64,000 nt of DNA, from positions 930,001 through 994,000 of the forward strand of contig JARCOQ010000003.1 of assembly GCA_029207755.1 (NCBI GenBank). Direction: 5' to 3'. Under the pieces are notes generated by a model, which did no database searches, was not told the origin of the DNA, and saw nothing but the letters and a program-made list of their open reading frames with translations. A program made the position numbers and the translations under genes. Shown here one piece after another: positions 34,301 to 42,340 of the stretch. The DNA comes from Chamaea fasciata. Lineage: Eukaryota; Chordata; Aves; Passeriformes; Sylviidae. Positions within the stretch are counted from its first letter, which is position 1, and each line of letters starts with the position of its first letter.

Positions 34301-37300
34301 TTGTGAAACTGTTGTACAACTAAAAACCTAGGGCTTGGCTTTTCAAAATGAAGTTCTTGTAAAAAGTTAACAAGGGAGCTACAGTATTGGTTGCAGCTTG
34401 TAGATTATGATTACTTGTATTGGGATTCAAATCTTTTTCTCAAATTCTTGAGTCAAAGAAAAGGGATTCTGAAGAAACTCAGGGACAAGGAAAAAAATCT
34501 AAAGGTTTGAATTTGAAAAATTGAAAGGATTAATTTCACCCTTGTATCTTTTGATCATTGCCGTGTTTGAAGGCTGACTTGTAACACTGTGCATCTAATT
34601 GGATTATCTAATTGGCCTGCAGATAGGTATGACTGTATGAACTAAAACTTCCCCAGACTTGAGCAAACAGTGGAAAATGAAAAACTTGGGATAGGTGTGG
34701 CTTGCTCTTTTCAGGAACTCTACTCTTCTGTTTTTCTTGTGTTACTGTCTCGATTCTCTATACATAAGCACCCTACTACACACAAGAGGAAAGAAAATCC
34801 ACTTGTATTTTATATTTATATATAAATTCATATTGTATGTAGCCTGGTTTTTCATTTACTATGATCCACGTCAATTTCTGTGGACAATGGGAATATAAGT
34901 TGTGAAATGAACAGTGAAATGCACTTGGGAGAATAGGCATCTAGAGAGTTTTGCCCATAAAGTAATCCAGGAGTTGGGGTTTTTTTGAAAGAGTTTATGT
35001 TTTTGTCCTTCAACTCACTCTTGCAGCAGCATTATTTGGGTTTTGAACATAGTGTGACCTGACCTGTAGGGCCCTCAGTGCAGCAAAGATCTTATCCCAA
35101 AGGAATTTCATTCCAAGGACAGATATGCCAATAAATCCTTCCAGAATTTCACACCTGCCCTTCAAATGTTAGGAAGGAAATGCATTTTAGTAATGATTTT
35201 TTTAAAGAACTGGTTTTGGTTCTTTATGGTAATAAATTGCCCACAGTCTTTCTCCACTATAGCAAACTTGCTAACAAATTGCTGCCATGAGCTCATATTG
35301 CATTAGATGGAATGGAATAAACCCACCTGACTTAGTATTCTACTTGCCTTTAGCCACAAGTTTCAAACTATAGTTTGGAGCATTTCTTTGGGTGGTTATA
35401 CCAGTTTGCTCAGTGACTCGAGGACCTGATGTAAAAACTAAAAATCAAGGAACCCAAGCTTAAACAAGATTATAAGAAAGTTTCCTTTCAGAATTATTTT
35501 TAACGCAGGTCAGTTCTCGTGCTTCAGTGCTTGTTTACACAAGTATTTGTACTGGCACAATCCAGGGGCTTTGTTCAAGGAAGGAACAAGCATGGGGCAA
35601 GGACAGACTTGCACCACCACGAGGAGGAAATATTTTTTAAAGTTTCCTCACAGAATTCTTCATTTGAAGAATGTGATTCTTGACTGTATTTTACTGTGGG
35701 CAGTTTCAAAGCATTTAGTTGCACGGACTGGAATTACAAAACCGATTTTGCTGAAAGATGATTACTGCATACAGTTTAAATGCTCAAAATACTTGACCTG
35801 ACTGCTCATTTGCTTACTGGAGCCAAAAACGGGAATGGAAAAGTAAACTTGACAACAGTAATCTTTCTATACATTGGAAAGTGTTCAGGACTGCTCTCTC
35901 TTCAGATTTTACTGCCAAAGTAAATATCTGACTTGGAACCTGGCCTCAAAATCCTGAGCAGAAAGAGCCACGTGTGTTTTCATCTACCACTGTTGTGTAA
36001 TCAAATAGTTCCTGTTTTTTGGGGAAAATACTTCCAACTGCATTGGGCTGGAGTTACTATTTTCAGCAGTCATACTTAAATATCCTGAGAACTGTTGTAA
36101 ACTGATAAATGCCTTGCCCCATCTTTTCAATTGTAAGAAAAGAATTGTTGCTTACCACAAAGAAATCTGGAAGTTCAGATTATTTTTTGTCGTGCAGCAT
36201 GGATCTGACTGGAAAATACAGCTTTGGCTGTGAGGCATTGCTTCCCTCCATTAATGTAGACCCCTTGCTTAACTTTATATCCTAGAGAACTGGGTTTTCT
36301 TAAAGGATTGACTGGTGTTTCAGTGCATTACTCAGTGCTGCTTTCCCTCAGCCGAACCATTGTGTGCTGCTGATAATGCCACAATGTACAATCCTTTCAG
36401 CACGCCCAGAAATCAGTAGGTGTTCTGTAAATATATATGTACACATATGTAATGCTCTCTGTTTACTGATTATGAAACCATGTAATACAGGTTGTTGTTG
36501 GCTTATGCTGAAACTTCTTGAAAGAAGCCCACTTTGAAAATGTGTTGCTGTTGAAGCTAATATTATGATTCAGGTACTGTCTTTCAAAAGTACTGCATTT
36601 CAAATTTGTTTTAAGAGACACATGGGTAAATCCTGCTGTATGGTGTTTTCTATACTAATGTGTGGTGTCTGTTTAGGAGAACTCTTGGGTATCTCCATAA
36701 ACTTTAAATGTCTGCATCTCCTCATTGGCCACTGCCCCCAATCAACTTAAGTGCAATTTGTTATACAGATGGCAGTCTTTTAATTTCGGTGTCCCAGGGC
36801 TACAGCTTGCGTTTTTAGACATAGAGCGAATGAGAAATCGTTTTTAAAATTAACAAGGACTCAAATTACTTTTTCACTTCTTAACTAGAAGCTTTGTGTC
36901 TTAACTGGAGAAGCCAGGTGCCTGCTTGTGGATACTAAACTGCTTTCTTTGCCTTCCCACGTTAGACAGAGGGAAGGGCCGGCAGAGACAAGCTATTCTG
37001 GGAGAGCACCCCTCATCCTTTAGGCACGATGGCTATGGTGAGTAACGTGGCATGACAGCTGCTTAGGATTCCTTTCATGCTCTGTGCAATTGTAAATATT
37101 TAATCAGTGCTTGGCTGTGGTTCCCTTCAGCATGAGCAGTTCACCTGCAGTTCTGAAACACTGCTGGTTCAGTGAAGTCCCTGTGCACTCATTGCCTCGC
37201 CTCTTCCTGTCACCCAAAGCATTCAGCTCTACAGGTTCATTCCTTGGGAGAAAGTTTCCTTTCTTGCCATCACCCTGGCAATGGTAGAAAATTATATCTG

Positions 37301-40300
37301 CGTTGGGAAAGCAGTTTCCTTGTAGCAAATGGCAACATAGCATGATCAGGGATTTGGTACAGCAGAGAGCTCTGAAGTTTTTGCATGCAAAGCTATGAAT
37401 TGTTGGCACTGGCATTTCTAATGTAGCTGATTCAGAAAAGGCCCAGCTGTGTGACTGTAGAGGAATGATGTTTTGGGGTCACTGCTATAAAGAGCTGTTA
37501 TAAATGTTCTCTGCTGTCACTTTCATGTGCTGAGCAAAGACCTCAGGGTGGAGGAACAAAAGTCTCCACTCACACGTGACTTTCCTAGTTAGTTACTCTC
37601 CCAGCTGTCAGGTGCAATGTGATTCGCCTTGCCTCTTTCTTTGCAAAGGTATTTATGATATTTTACAATGTAGCTTGACATCCTACCTACTCCTTCCAAA
37701 GGTTCTTCAAATCTCCAGAATTTCCAAGTCCCACCTTGATTCAGTGATGTTCTTTTTCCATTCTTCTGATACATCCTTCTACCATAAGTAATGTGTCCAT
37801 CTCCTCCTATACCACTGCTTCCCTGTCATTCCTGCTTTTTGCTGGGAAAAAAAAAAAAGACTAAAGGGTCCTTTTATACTTGGCTTATGTGAATTTCACA
37901 TTATTTTTGTCTCAGAAAAACAGGGATCCTCCCCTTGGTCCGTAATACTGACATTTCCTATGTACAGAGGTATTGCTTACTAGTAGTGTCTCATCACTGA
38001 AAGGAAAAAAAAAGAGAAATTGTTTATTTCAGTGAAACTTGTCACTTGATCTACAGTGGAAAATAGGACCACTTCATTTTGGATTAGTGTGGGGGTTTAA
38101 GTATTCCTGTTCCTTCCAAATGAGCATTTTGTAGAAAGGCAGGCTTCTGACTTAATCTCACGTCTCTGGGAGCTGTGTCATCTCCTGACCTCTGTCTCAC
38201 TCCTTTCGGTTTGTTTTCCTCACTCTGTAATATTCTCTCTTGGTGTCACGTAGCTCTGTGACTACATGGGAACATTTCTGAATGTTGATTTTAACTATTT
38301 CCTCTGATACATTTACGTACAAATATTTTGCACGCTGCAGGGAAGAGGATGATTTTCATAATTCTTTTCAGCAATTGCTGTAACCTTCTAGCCCTCCTCT
38401 GCATTATGTCTGTGGGCTTTGGTGCATGCTGAAGCGGTGAGAATGATTGCAAACAACACAAACCCCTGGTCTGTCATCTCCTCAGGCTCCCACGGTCCTT
38501 TGTTGCCCTTGCCAAGCCGGTACCGAATGGGATCTCGGGACACTCCAGAGCTTGTTGCTTATCCACTGCCCCAGGCCTCCTCCTCCTACATGCATGGTGG
38601 AAACCCTTCTGGGTCAGTGGTCATGGTCAGTGGGTTACATCAGCTCAAGATGAACTGTTCAAGGGTATTCAACCTCTTCTGCTTGTACGGGAACATTGAG
38701 AAGGTAAGGCATCATTTGTTAGAAACTTGGAAACTACTGTAATTCTTTAAAATGCTTTGGAAAAAGCCTGTCTGAGATTGTCTAAAATATAGCCTAATGT
38801 TTTCTAAGACTGTTGGTTGAGCTCTTTGTTGCAATGTAATTTTTTTTTTTACCTTATCTATCTTAGGTGAAATTTATGAAGACTATTCCAGGCACAGCTC
38901 TGGTTGAAATGGGTGATGAATACGCCGTAGAAAGAGCAGTCACACATCTCAATAATGTCAAGTTATTTGGAAAGAGACTCAATGTCTGGTAAATGTGTTT
39001 TATCAGATTAATAGTCCACCAGTGGGCAGATGGAATGAGGTTTCAAAGGGACAACATCACACGACTCTGTTATCGTTGTTGCAGTTATGATTTCCAATTT
39101 GTGACTGTTTATTTTGGCTCTCAGCTGAAGGAGGGTGAGTTTAGGTTAGATATTAGGAAGAAATTCTTTTCTGTGAGGGTGCTGAGGCACTGGCACAGGG
39201 TGCCCAGAGAAGCTGAGGATGCCCCGTCCCTGGAAGTGTTCAAGGCCAGGTTGGATGGGGATTTGAGCCACCTGCTCCAGTAGAAGCTGTTCCTGCCTGT
39301 GGAGGGGTGTTGAAAGGTCTCTTTAAGGTCCCTTTCAACCCCAACCACTCTAAGATTTATTATAATTTTATTTATTTACATTCATAAAGCATATTGTCAT
39401 TACATGGATTGGCCACTAATGAACTGTATTCCCCAATGTGTCTTATCCATCCTTCCTGCATTTTTTTAAGGATGGTGTCAAATCCAATCCATCCTGTTCT
39501 TACTGTATTTATTTCAAATTCTTATAAAGAAACATCAGCTCTTTTCTAGTTAGATGATAATCTGCAAAATAATAATCTGCAAAGGGTGATAACTTTAATT
39601 ATTTAAGAAACCTTATCCTTAAATTGCAGTGTTTCCAAGCAGCACTCAGTAGTGCCAAGCCAGATATTTGAGCTGGAGGATGGCACGAGTAGTTACAAGG
39701 ATTTTGCCATGAGTAAGAACAATCGCTTCACCAGTGCTGGCCAAGCATCCAAGAACATCATCCAGCCTCCCTCGTGTGTGCTGCATTATTACAATGTTCC
39801 CCTGTGCGTGACTGAGGAAACATTTGTAAAGGTAAGCACTTGGAGGGACTGGCATCCAGCTCTGGGCTCTGCCCTGGCTTTTCATGGTGCTGCTTTTAGA
39901 AACAAGGAACTGGGAGGGTTACAGCAGAGCCCCACTGGAAGAGACCTGTTCCTTAAAATACATTTTTATGGATATGTTCAATCCTGGAGCTACTGTCTCA
40001 ATTTTATTTATTTATATGTTTTTTAACGTGAGAGACAAAATCGTGAAAATAAAGTTGAGGAGTTTAATGTGGGGGGGGTTTGGAGGGAAGGGAAAAGACA
40101 CAAAGCCAAATACATGAAGATTAAGACTACAACTCCCAAAGGATTTACTGACTCCCTGTAATGACAGCTAGGATATTTTGGAATGGAGACAAGTGTGCAC
40201 CTGGGATTCTTGGCACAGTTGTATCCTAAATGAACTCTGGGTGCTTAAAACATGCAGTACTGGGCCTCTTTAAGTGGAGGCAGTGGTCAGCTTGCTGACA

Positions 40301-42001
40301 GTTCAGTGAGTTCTTTTTCAGTTAAATAAAATATATTTCTCTAACTCTGTCTGAAAGTGAACTCTGGTTCCCAAGTGGAGTCCTTGTATGTACAACTTCA
40401 GAGCTACTGTACTGGAGCAGGAATGTCAAAAAGTAGAACTTGTAATTATTTAAATGGGTTTTTGGAGATTGCAGTGACATCACAGATACAGGAGCCTTGT
40501 TTTACCTACTACAGAATGGTATTCCAAAGGGTTACCAATCTAATCACATTTTTAAAATGATTTGCCGTAAATTCTTGCAAACTCCCTTAAAAAAAGTCAG
40601 GGTCTTCCTTTTTGTGTGTCTCTTCCAGGAACTTGGAATTTTTGCTAATTTGTTTATATGCACTTTTGCTGGAGTTTTACCTCTTGTTTTATTTTTGTGA
40701 CAGTTATGTGAGGATCATGAAGTTCTCAGCTTTATTAAATACAAAGTGTTTGATCCAAAACGTAAGTAAAATCTGACCTGTTTGGGAAGTGACTTGGATC
40801 CAGTTTTGATCTGAGTAGGCACTGTCAGGAAACATTACTGACGCCCTCCTTCCCATTTTTATTTCTCATTTGACAGCTTCTGCCAAAACACTGTCTGGTC
40901 TGTTGGAATGGGAATGTAAGACAGATGCAGTGGAAGCTCTCACTGTACTTAATCACTACCAGATAAGAGTCCCAAGTAAGTGAATTTTCCTGACCTTACT
41001 GCTGGAATTTCTTTTCTGTGGAGAAGGAGTTGAGGGTTGAAAGAGGGAGAGTGACTTTTGACATGGGCAAATAGGGACAGGACAGGGGGTAAGGGTTTTA
41101 AACTAAGAGAGATTTAGGTTTTAGATGTAGGAAGATGTTCTTGGCTGTGAGGGTGGTGAGCCATGGCACAGGGTGCCCAGAGCAGCTGTGGATGCCCCTG
41201 GATCCCTGGAAGTGCTCAAGGCCAGGCTGGATGGGGCTGGGAGCAGCCTGGTGTAGTGTGGGGCATCCCTGCCCATGGCAGGGCGTTGGAACTGGATGGC
41301 CCAGCAAGATAATCCCTTCCAACCAAACACTTCTATGACTCTTTCACAATAAATCTAAAGAACTCTGCAATGTTTTGGACAGAGGAGTCTCTAAGTTACT
41401 CAGCACATAGCTCCCAATTCACTGCTCCTGTAGCACGTTCCCTTTGAAACCAGAAATTGTGAAGCCAAGCTGAATTAGCTCCAAAGTAGCAAGAATAGAG
41501 TGGAGTGAGTTCACCTGCTAAACAGGTAGGCAATAGGCCAGATCTGCACTGAACAATTAAGACAGTTTACTGGGTTAGATGGAATTTTTCCAGGTGTTCC
41601 CAGACATCATTTTGAATGCAGGCCAGTGTCTAATATTATTTTAAACTACCTCCTCCTAACTGTTAGGAGTTTGTGTCTCCCTGTGAAGTGTTAACAGTTT
41701 GAATCTTTTCTATTCCCCCACACCTTTGCTCCACCTTCTTAACAATGGACCTTAGGGGCAGGATATTTTTGCAGATACTATGGATAGTACACAGTTGACA
41801 ATTTCAGTTTTAGCTCAGTTTGGAGCGTGGGTGACAGCAGAAAAGCTTTCGATGTGCAGAAGGCCAAGGCCAGTGGGGGTGGGTTGTGGAAGGTGGGGCA
41901 GCAGGAGAGCTGTGCCCACGTGTGCTCTGTGTTGTCTCCTCACAGATGGCTCCAACCCTTACACCCTGAAGCTTTGCTTCTCCACCTCATCCCATTTATA
42001 G
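21624..42001 (+). CDS. HNRNPLL: HNRNPLL, heterogeneous nuclear ribonucleoprotein L-like, complete gene of 13 coding exons
   Basis: This nuclear RNA-binding splicing regulator is known in mammals for silencing CD45 variable exons in activated lymphocytes. It binds CA-rich RNA like its paralogue hnRNP L. Joined exons: 21624-21830, 28902-29020, 29129-29366, 31149-31234, 32859-32955, 33053-33125, 36966-37037, 38486-38703, 38867-38988, 39630-39831, 40704-40761, 40877-40975, 41946-42001. These total 1647 bases, 548 residues plus TAG, against 542 in human. The N-terminus is acidic and Gly-rich (1-75). RRM1 is about 82-160, RRM2 172-249, a linker 250-340, RRM3 341-415 and RRM4 459-545. After residue 75 the protein is nearly identical to human. 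All introns are GT-AG except intron 4, which is U12-type. The gene is divergent from GALM. Confidence 0.97.
22504..22533 (+). repeat. Poly-T tract
   Basis: Runs of 13 and 16 T separated by one C. Confidence 0.9.
24423..24441 (+). repeat. Poly-T tract
   Basis: An uninterrupted T run, then a T/G-rich stretch. Confidence 0.9.
26405..26480 (+). repeat. G/T-rich low-complexity tract
   Basis: Alternating G and T runs on the sense strand of HNRNPLL intron 1. The several G runs could in principle form a G-quadruplex in the RNA. Confidence 0.8.
28902..29020 (+). CDS. HNRNPLL: HNRNPLL exon 2 (RRM1 start)
   Basis: This exon encodes GGSHHKVSVSPVVHVRGL, the first RRM1 strand (RNP2 region), and helix CESVVEADLVEALEKFG. 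It follows acceptor CGCTAG (ends 28901) and ends in TG of a split Cys before GTACGT. Confidence 0.97.
29129..29366 (+). CDS. HNRNPLL: HNRNPLL exon 3 (RRM1 end, RRM2 start)
   Basis: This exon completes the split Cys, then encodes YVMMMPFKRQALVEFENVE (the RNP1-like strand of RRM1), FNYSTSKRITRPG and KVLLLSIQNPLYPITV, the first strand of RRM2. The acceptor CCCCAG ends at 29128 and the donor GTATGC starts at 29367. Confidence 0.97.
29367..31148 (+). other. HNRNPLL: HNRNPLL intron 3
   Basis: This is a 1782-base GT-AG intron, AT-rich, with a (CAAA)n run at 30865-30889. A T-rich tract precedes the acceptor. Nothing else was recognised. Confidence 0.85.
30865..30889 (+). repeat. (CAAA)n microsatellite
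   Basis: About five CAAA units lie within HNRNPLL intron 3. Confidence 0.85.
31149..31234 (+). CDS. HNRNPLL: HNRNPLL exon 4 (RRM2), ends at a U12-type donor
   Basis: This exon encodes DVLYTVCNPVGKVQRIVIF and KRNGIQAMV plus GA of a split Glu. The acceptor CTTAG ends at 31148. The frame and protein homology stop exactly before ATATCCTTTT, the U12 AT-type donor consensus. No GT follows at the boundary. Confidence 0.93.
31235..32858 (+). other. HNRNPLL: HNRNPLL intron 4, U12-type (minor spliceosome) AT-AT intron
   Basis: The donor at 31235 reads ATATCCTTTT, a perfect U12 AT-class site. The branch site TCCTTAAC at 32840-32847 matches the U12 consensus. The conserved frame (Glu-Phe-Glu-Ser-Val) forces the 3' splice site after 32858, so the intron ends in AT, 12 bases past the branch adenosine. 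That lies inside the U12 optimum. It has no polypyrimidine tract before the acceptor, as expected for this class. Length is 1624 bases. Confidence 0.88.
32859..32955 (+). CDS. HNRNPLL: HNRNPLL exon 5 (RRM2 end)
   Basis: The first G completes Glu, then FESVFCAQKAKAALNG, ADIYAGCCTLKIEYAR. This is the RRM2 helix and last strand. The donor GTAATG starts at 32956. Confidence 0.94.
33053..33125 (+). CDS. HNRNPLL: HNRNPLL exon 6
   Basis: This exon encodes PTRLNVIRNDNDSWDYTKPY then LGRR plus one base of Asp, the start of the linker after RRM2. It is identical to human over its length. The acceptor AACAG ends at 33052 and the donor GTAGGT starts at 33126. Confidence 0.96.
33126..36965 (+). other. HNRNPLL: HNRNPLL intron 6
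   Basis: This is a 3840-base GT-AG intron, very AT-rich, with several AATAAA hexamers (near 33944, 35130, 35229 and 35316). If the intron is retained, the frame meets TGA within four codons. No transposon or RNA gene was recognised. Confidence 0.85.
36966..37037 (+). CDS. HNRNPLL: HNRNPLL exon 7
   Basis: This exon completes Asp, then RGKGRQRQAILGEHPSSFR, HDGY and one base of Gly. It is the basic linker segment. The acceptor GTTAG ends at 36965 and the donor GTGAGT starts at 37038. It is 72 bases, so it could be skipped without a frameshift. Confidence 0.96.
37038..38485 (+). other. HNRNPLL: HNRNPLL intron 7
   Basis: This is a 1448-base GT-AG intron of unique-looking sequence with short A runs (37847-37858). 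Confidence 0.85.
38486..38703 (+). CDS. HNRNPLL: HNRNPLL exon 8 (linker and RRM3 start)
   Basis: This exon encodes SHGPLLPLPSRYRMGSRD, the linker to YMHGGNPSG, then SVVMVSGLHQLKMNCSR and FNLFCLYGNIEK, the first strand and helix of RRM3. The acceptor CTCAG ends at 38485 and the donor GTAAGG starts at 38704. Confidence 0.97.
38867..38988 (+). CDS. HNRNPLL: HNRNPLL exon 9 (RRM3)
   Basis: This exon encodes VKFMKTIPGTALVEMGD, then AVERAVTHLNNVKLFGKRLNV and two bases of Cys, the rest of RRM3. The acceptor CTTAG follows a T10 tract, and the donor is GTAAAT at 38989. Confidence 0.97.
38989..39629 (+). other. HNRNPLL: HNRNPLL intron 9
   Basis: This is a 641-base GT-AG intron, of which over a third is a CR1 LINE 3' end. 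Confidence 0.9.
39115..39350 (+). mobile_element. CR1 LINE 3' fragment in HNRNPLL intron 9
   Basis: This is a clear CR1 3'UTR. It reads 'gttagatattaggaagaaat', 'gtgagggtgctgaggcactg', 'cagggtgcccagagaagctg', 'aaggccaggttggatgggg' and 'ggtccctttcaacccc', and ends near 'ccactctaagatt'. It is 5'-truncated, in sense orientation to the gene, and moderately diverged. Confidence 0.92.
39630..39831 (+). CDS. HNRNPLL: HNRNPLL exon 10 (RRM4 start)
   Basis: This exon completes Cys, then VSKQHSVVPSQIFELEDG, SSYKDFAMSKNNRF, and CVLHYYNVPLCVTEETFVK, the first RRM4 strand and helix. The acceptor TTGCAG ends at 39629 and the donor GTAAGC starts at 39832. Confidence 0.97.
39832..40703 (+). other. HNRNPLL: HNRNPLL intron 10
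   Basis: This is an 872-base GT-AG intron. No repeat was recognised. Confidence 0.85.
40704..40761 (+). CDS. HNRNPLL: HNRNPLL exon 11
   Basis: This exon encodes LCEDHEVLSFIKYKVFDPK plus one base of Pro, the middle of RRM4. The acceptor GACAG ends at 40703 and the donor GTAAGT starts at 40762. Confidence 0.95.
40877..40975 (+). CDS. HNRNPLL: HNRNPLL exon 12
   Basis: This exon completes Pro, then SAKTLSGLLEWECKTDAVEA and LTVLNHYQIRVP plus one base of Asn (RRM4). The acceptor GACAG ends at 40876 and the donor GTAAGT starts at 40976. Confidence 0.96.
40976..41945 (+). other. HNRNPLL: HNRNPLL intron 12
   Basis: This is a 970-base GT-AG intron holding a second CR1 3' fragment. Confidence 0.9.
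41090..41345 (+). mobile_element. CR1 LINE 3' fragment in HNRNPLL intron 12
   Basis: It reads 'gtgagggtggtgagccatgg', 'cagggtgcccagagcagctg', 'aaggccaggctggatggggc' and 'catccctgcccatggcaggg', then 'ccttccaaccaaacacttct' and 'atgactc' at the terminus. It is 5'-truncated, on the gene's sense strand, and similar in structure to the intron 9 copy. Confidence 0.92.
41946..42001 (+). CDS. HNRNPLL: HNRNPLL exon 13 (stop codon)
   Basis: This exon completes Asn, then GSNPYTLKLCFSTSSHL and TAG at 41999-42001, the same C-terminus as human. The acceptor CACAG ends at 41945. Confidence 0.97.
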
Positions 42002-42141
42002 ACAAGAGGACAGCATGTTCAGAGCTACCTTCACCCGGATTTGCAAGTTCAAAACTACACTTCGTTCACAAAGCTCTAAAGTGGTTGTTCTAATGTTGCC
42101 TTGTTTCAACTTAATTCTAATATCTTTTATCTTGTTTTATA

Positions 42142-42147
42142 ATAAAT
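42142..42147 (+). terminator. HNRNPLL: HNRNPLL polyadenylation signal AATAAA (proximal)
   Basis: This is the first canonical hexamer, 140 bases after the stop, followed by a long T-rich run that could act as the downstream element. Confidence 0.6.
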
Positions 42148-42311
42148 GGATGTTCCTTCATAAATACAAACCAGATTTTTTTTTTTTATTTTTGCCTCTG
42201 AGAAGTACATGTTGTAAGCTTACTACAGAGTTTGTATTTTGTTAGTGTAGTATCTTCAGATGTCTAAAGAAGCACCAGTAGGATAAACAAGATTGTTTCT
42301 TTTCAAAAAAA

Positions 42312-42317
42312 AATAAA
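42312..42317 (+). terminator. HNRNPLL: HNRNPLL polyadenylation signal AATAAA (distal candidate)
   Basis: A second canonical hexamer within an A-rich run, about 310 bases after the stop codon. Confidence 0.4.
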
Positions 42318-42340
42318 TATATTTGCATTTTCAAAATGTT

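Larger units (their letters stand above)
42002..42340 (+). other. HNRNPLL: HNRNPLL 3'UTR (end uncertain)
   Basis: This is AT-rich sequence with AATAAA signals at 42142-42147 and 42312-42317. The UTR may continue further through the AT-rich block to about 42.7 kb. Confidence 0.65.
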
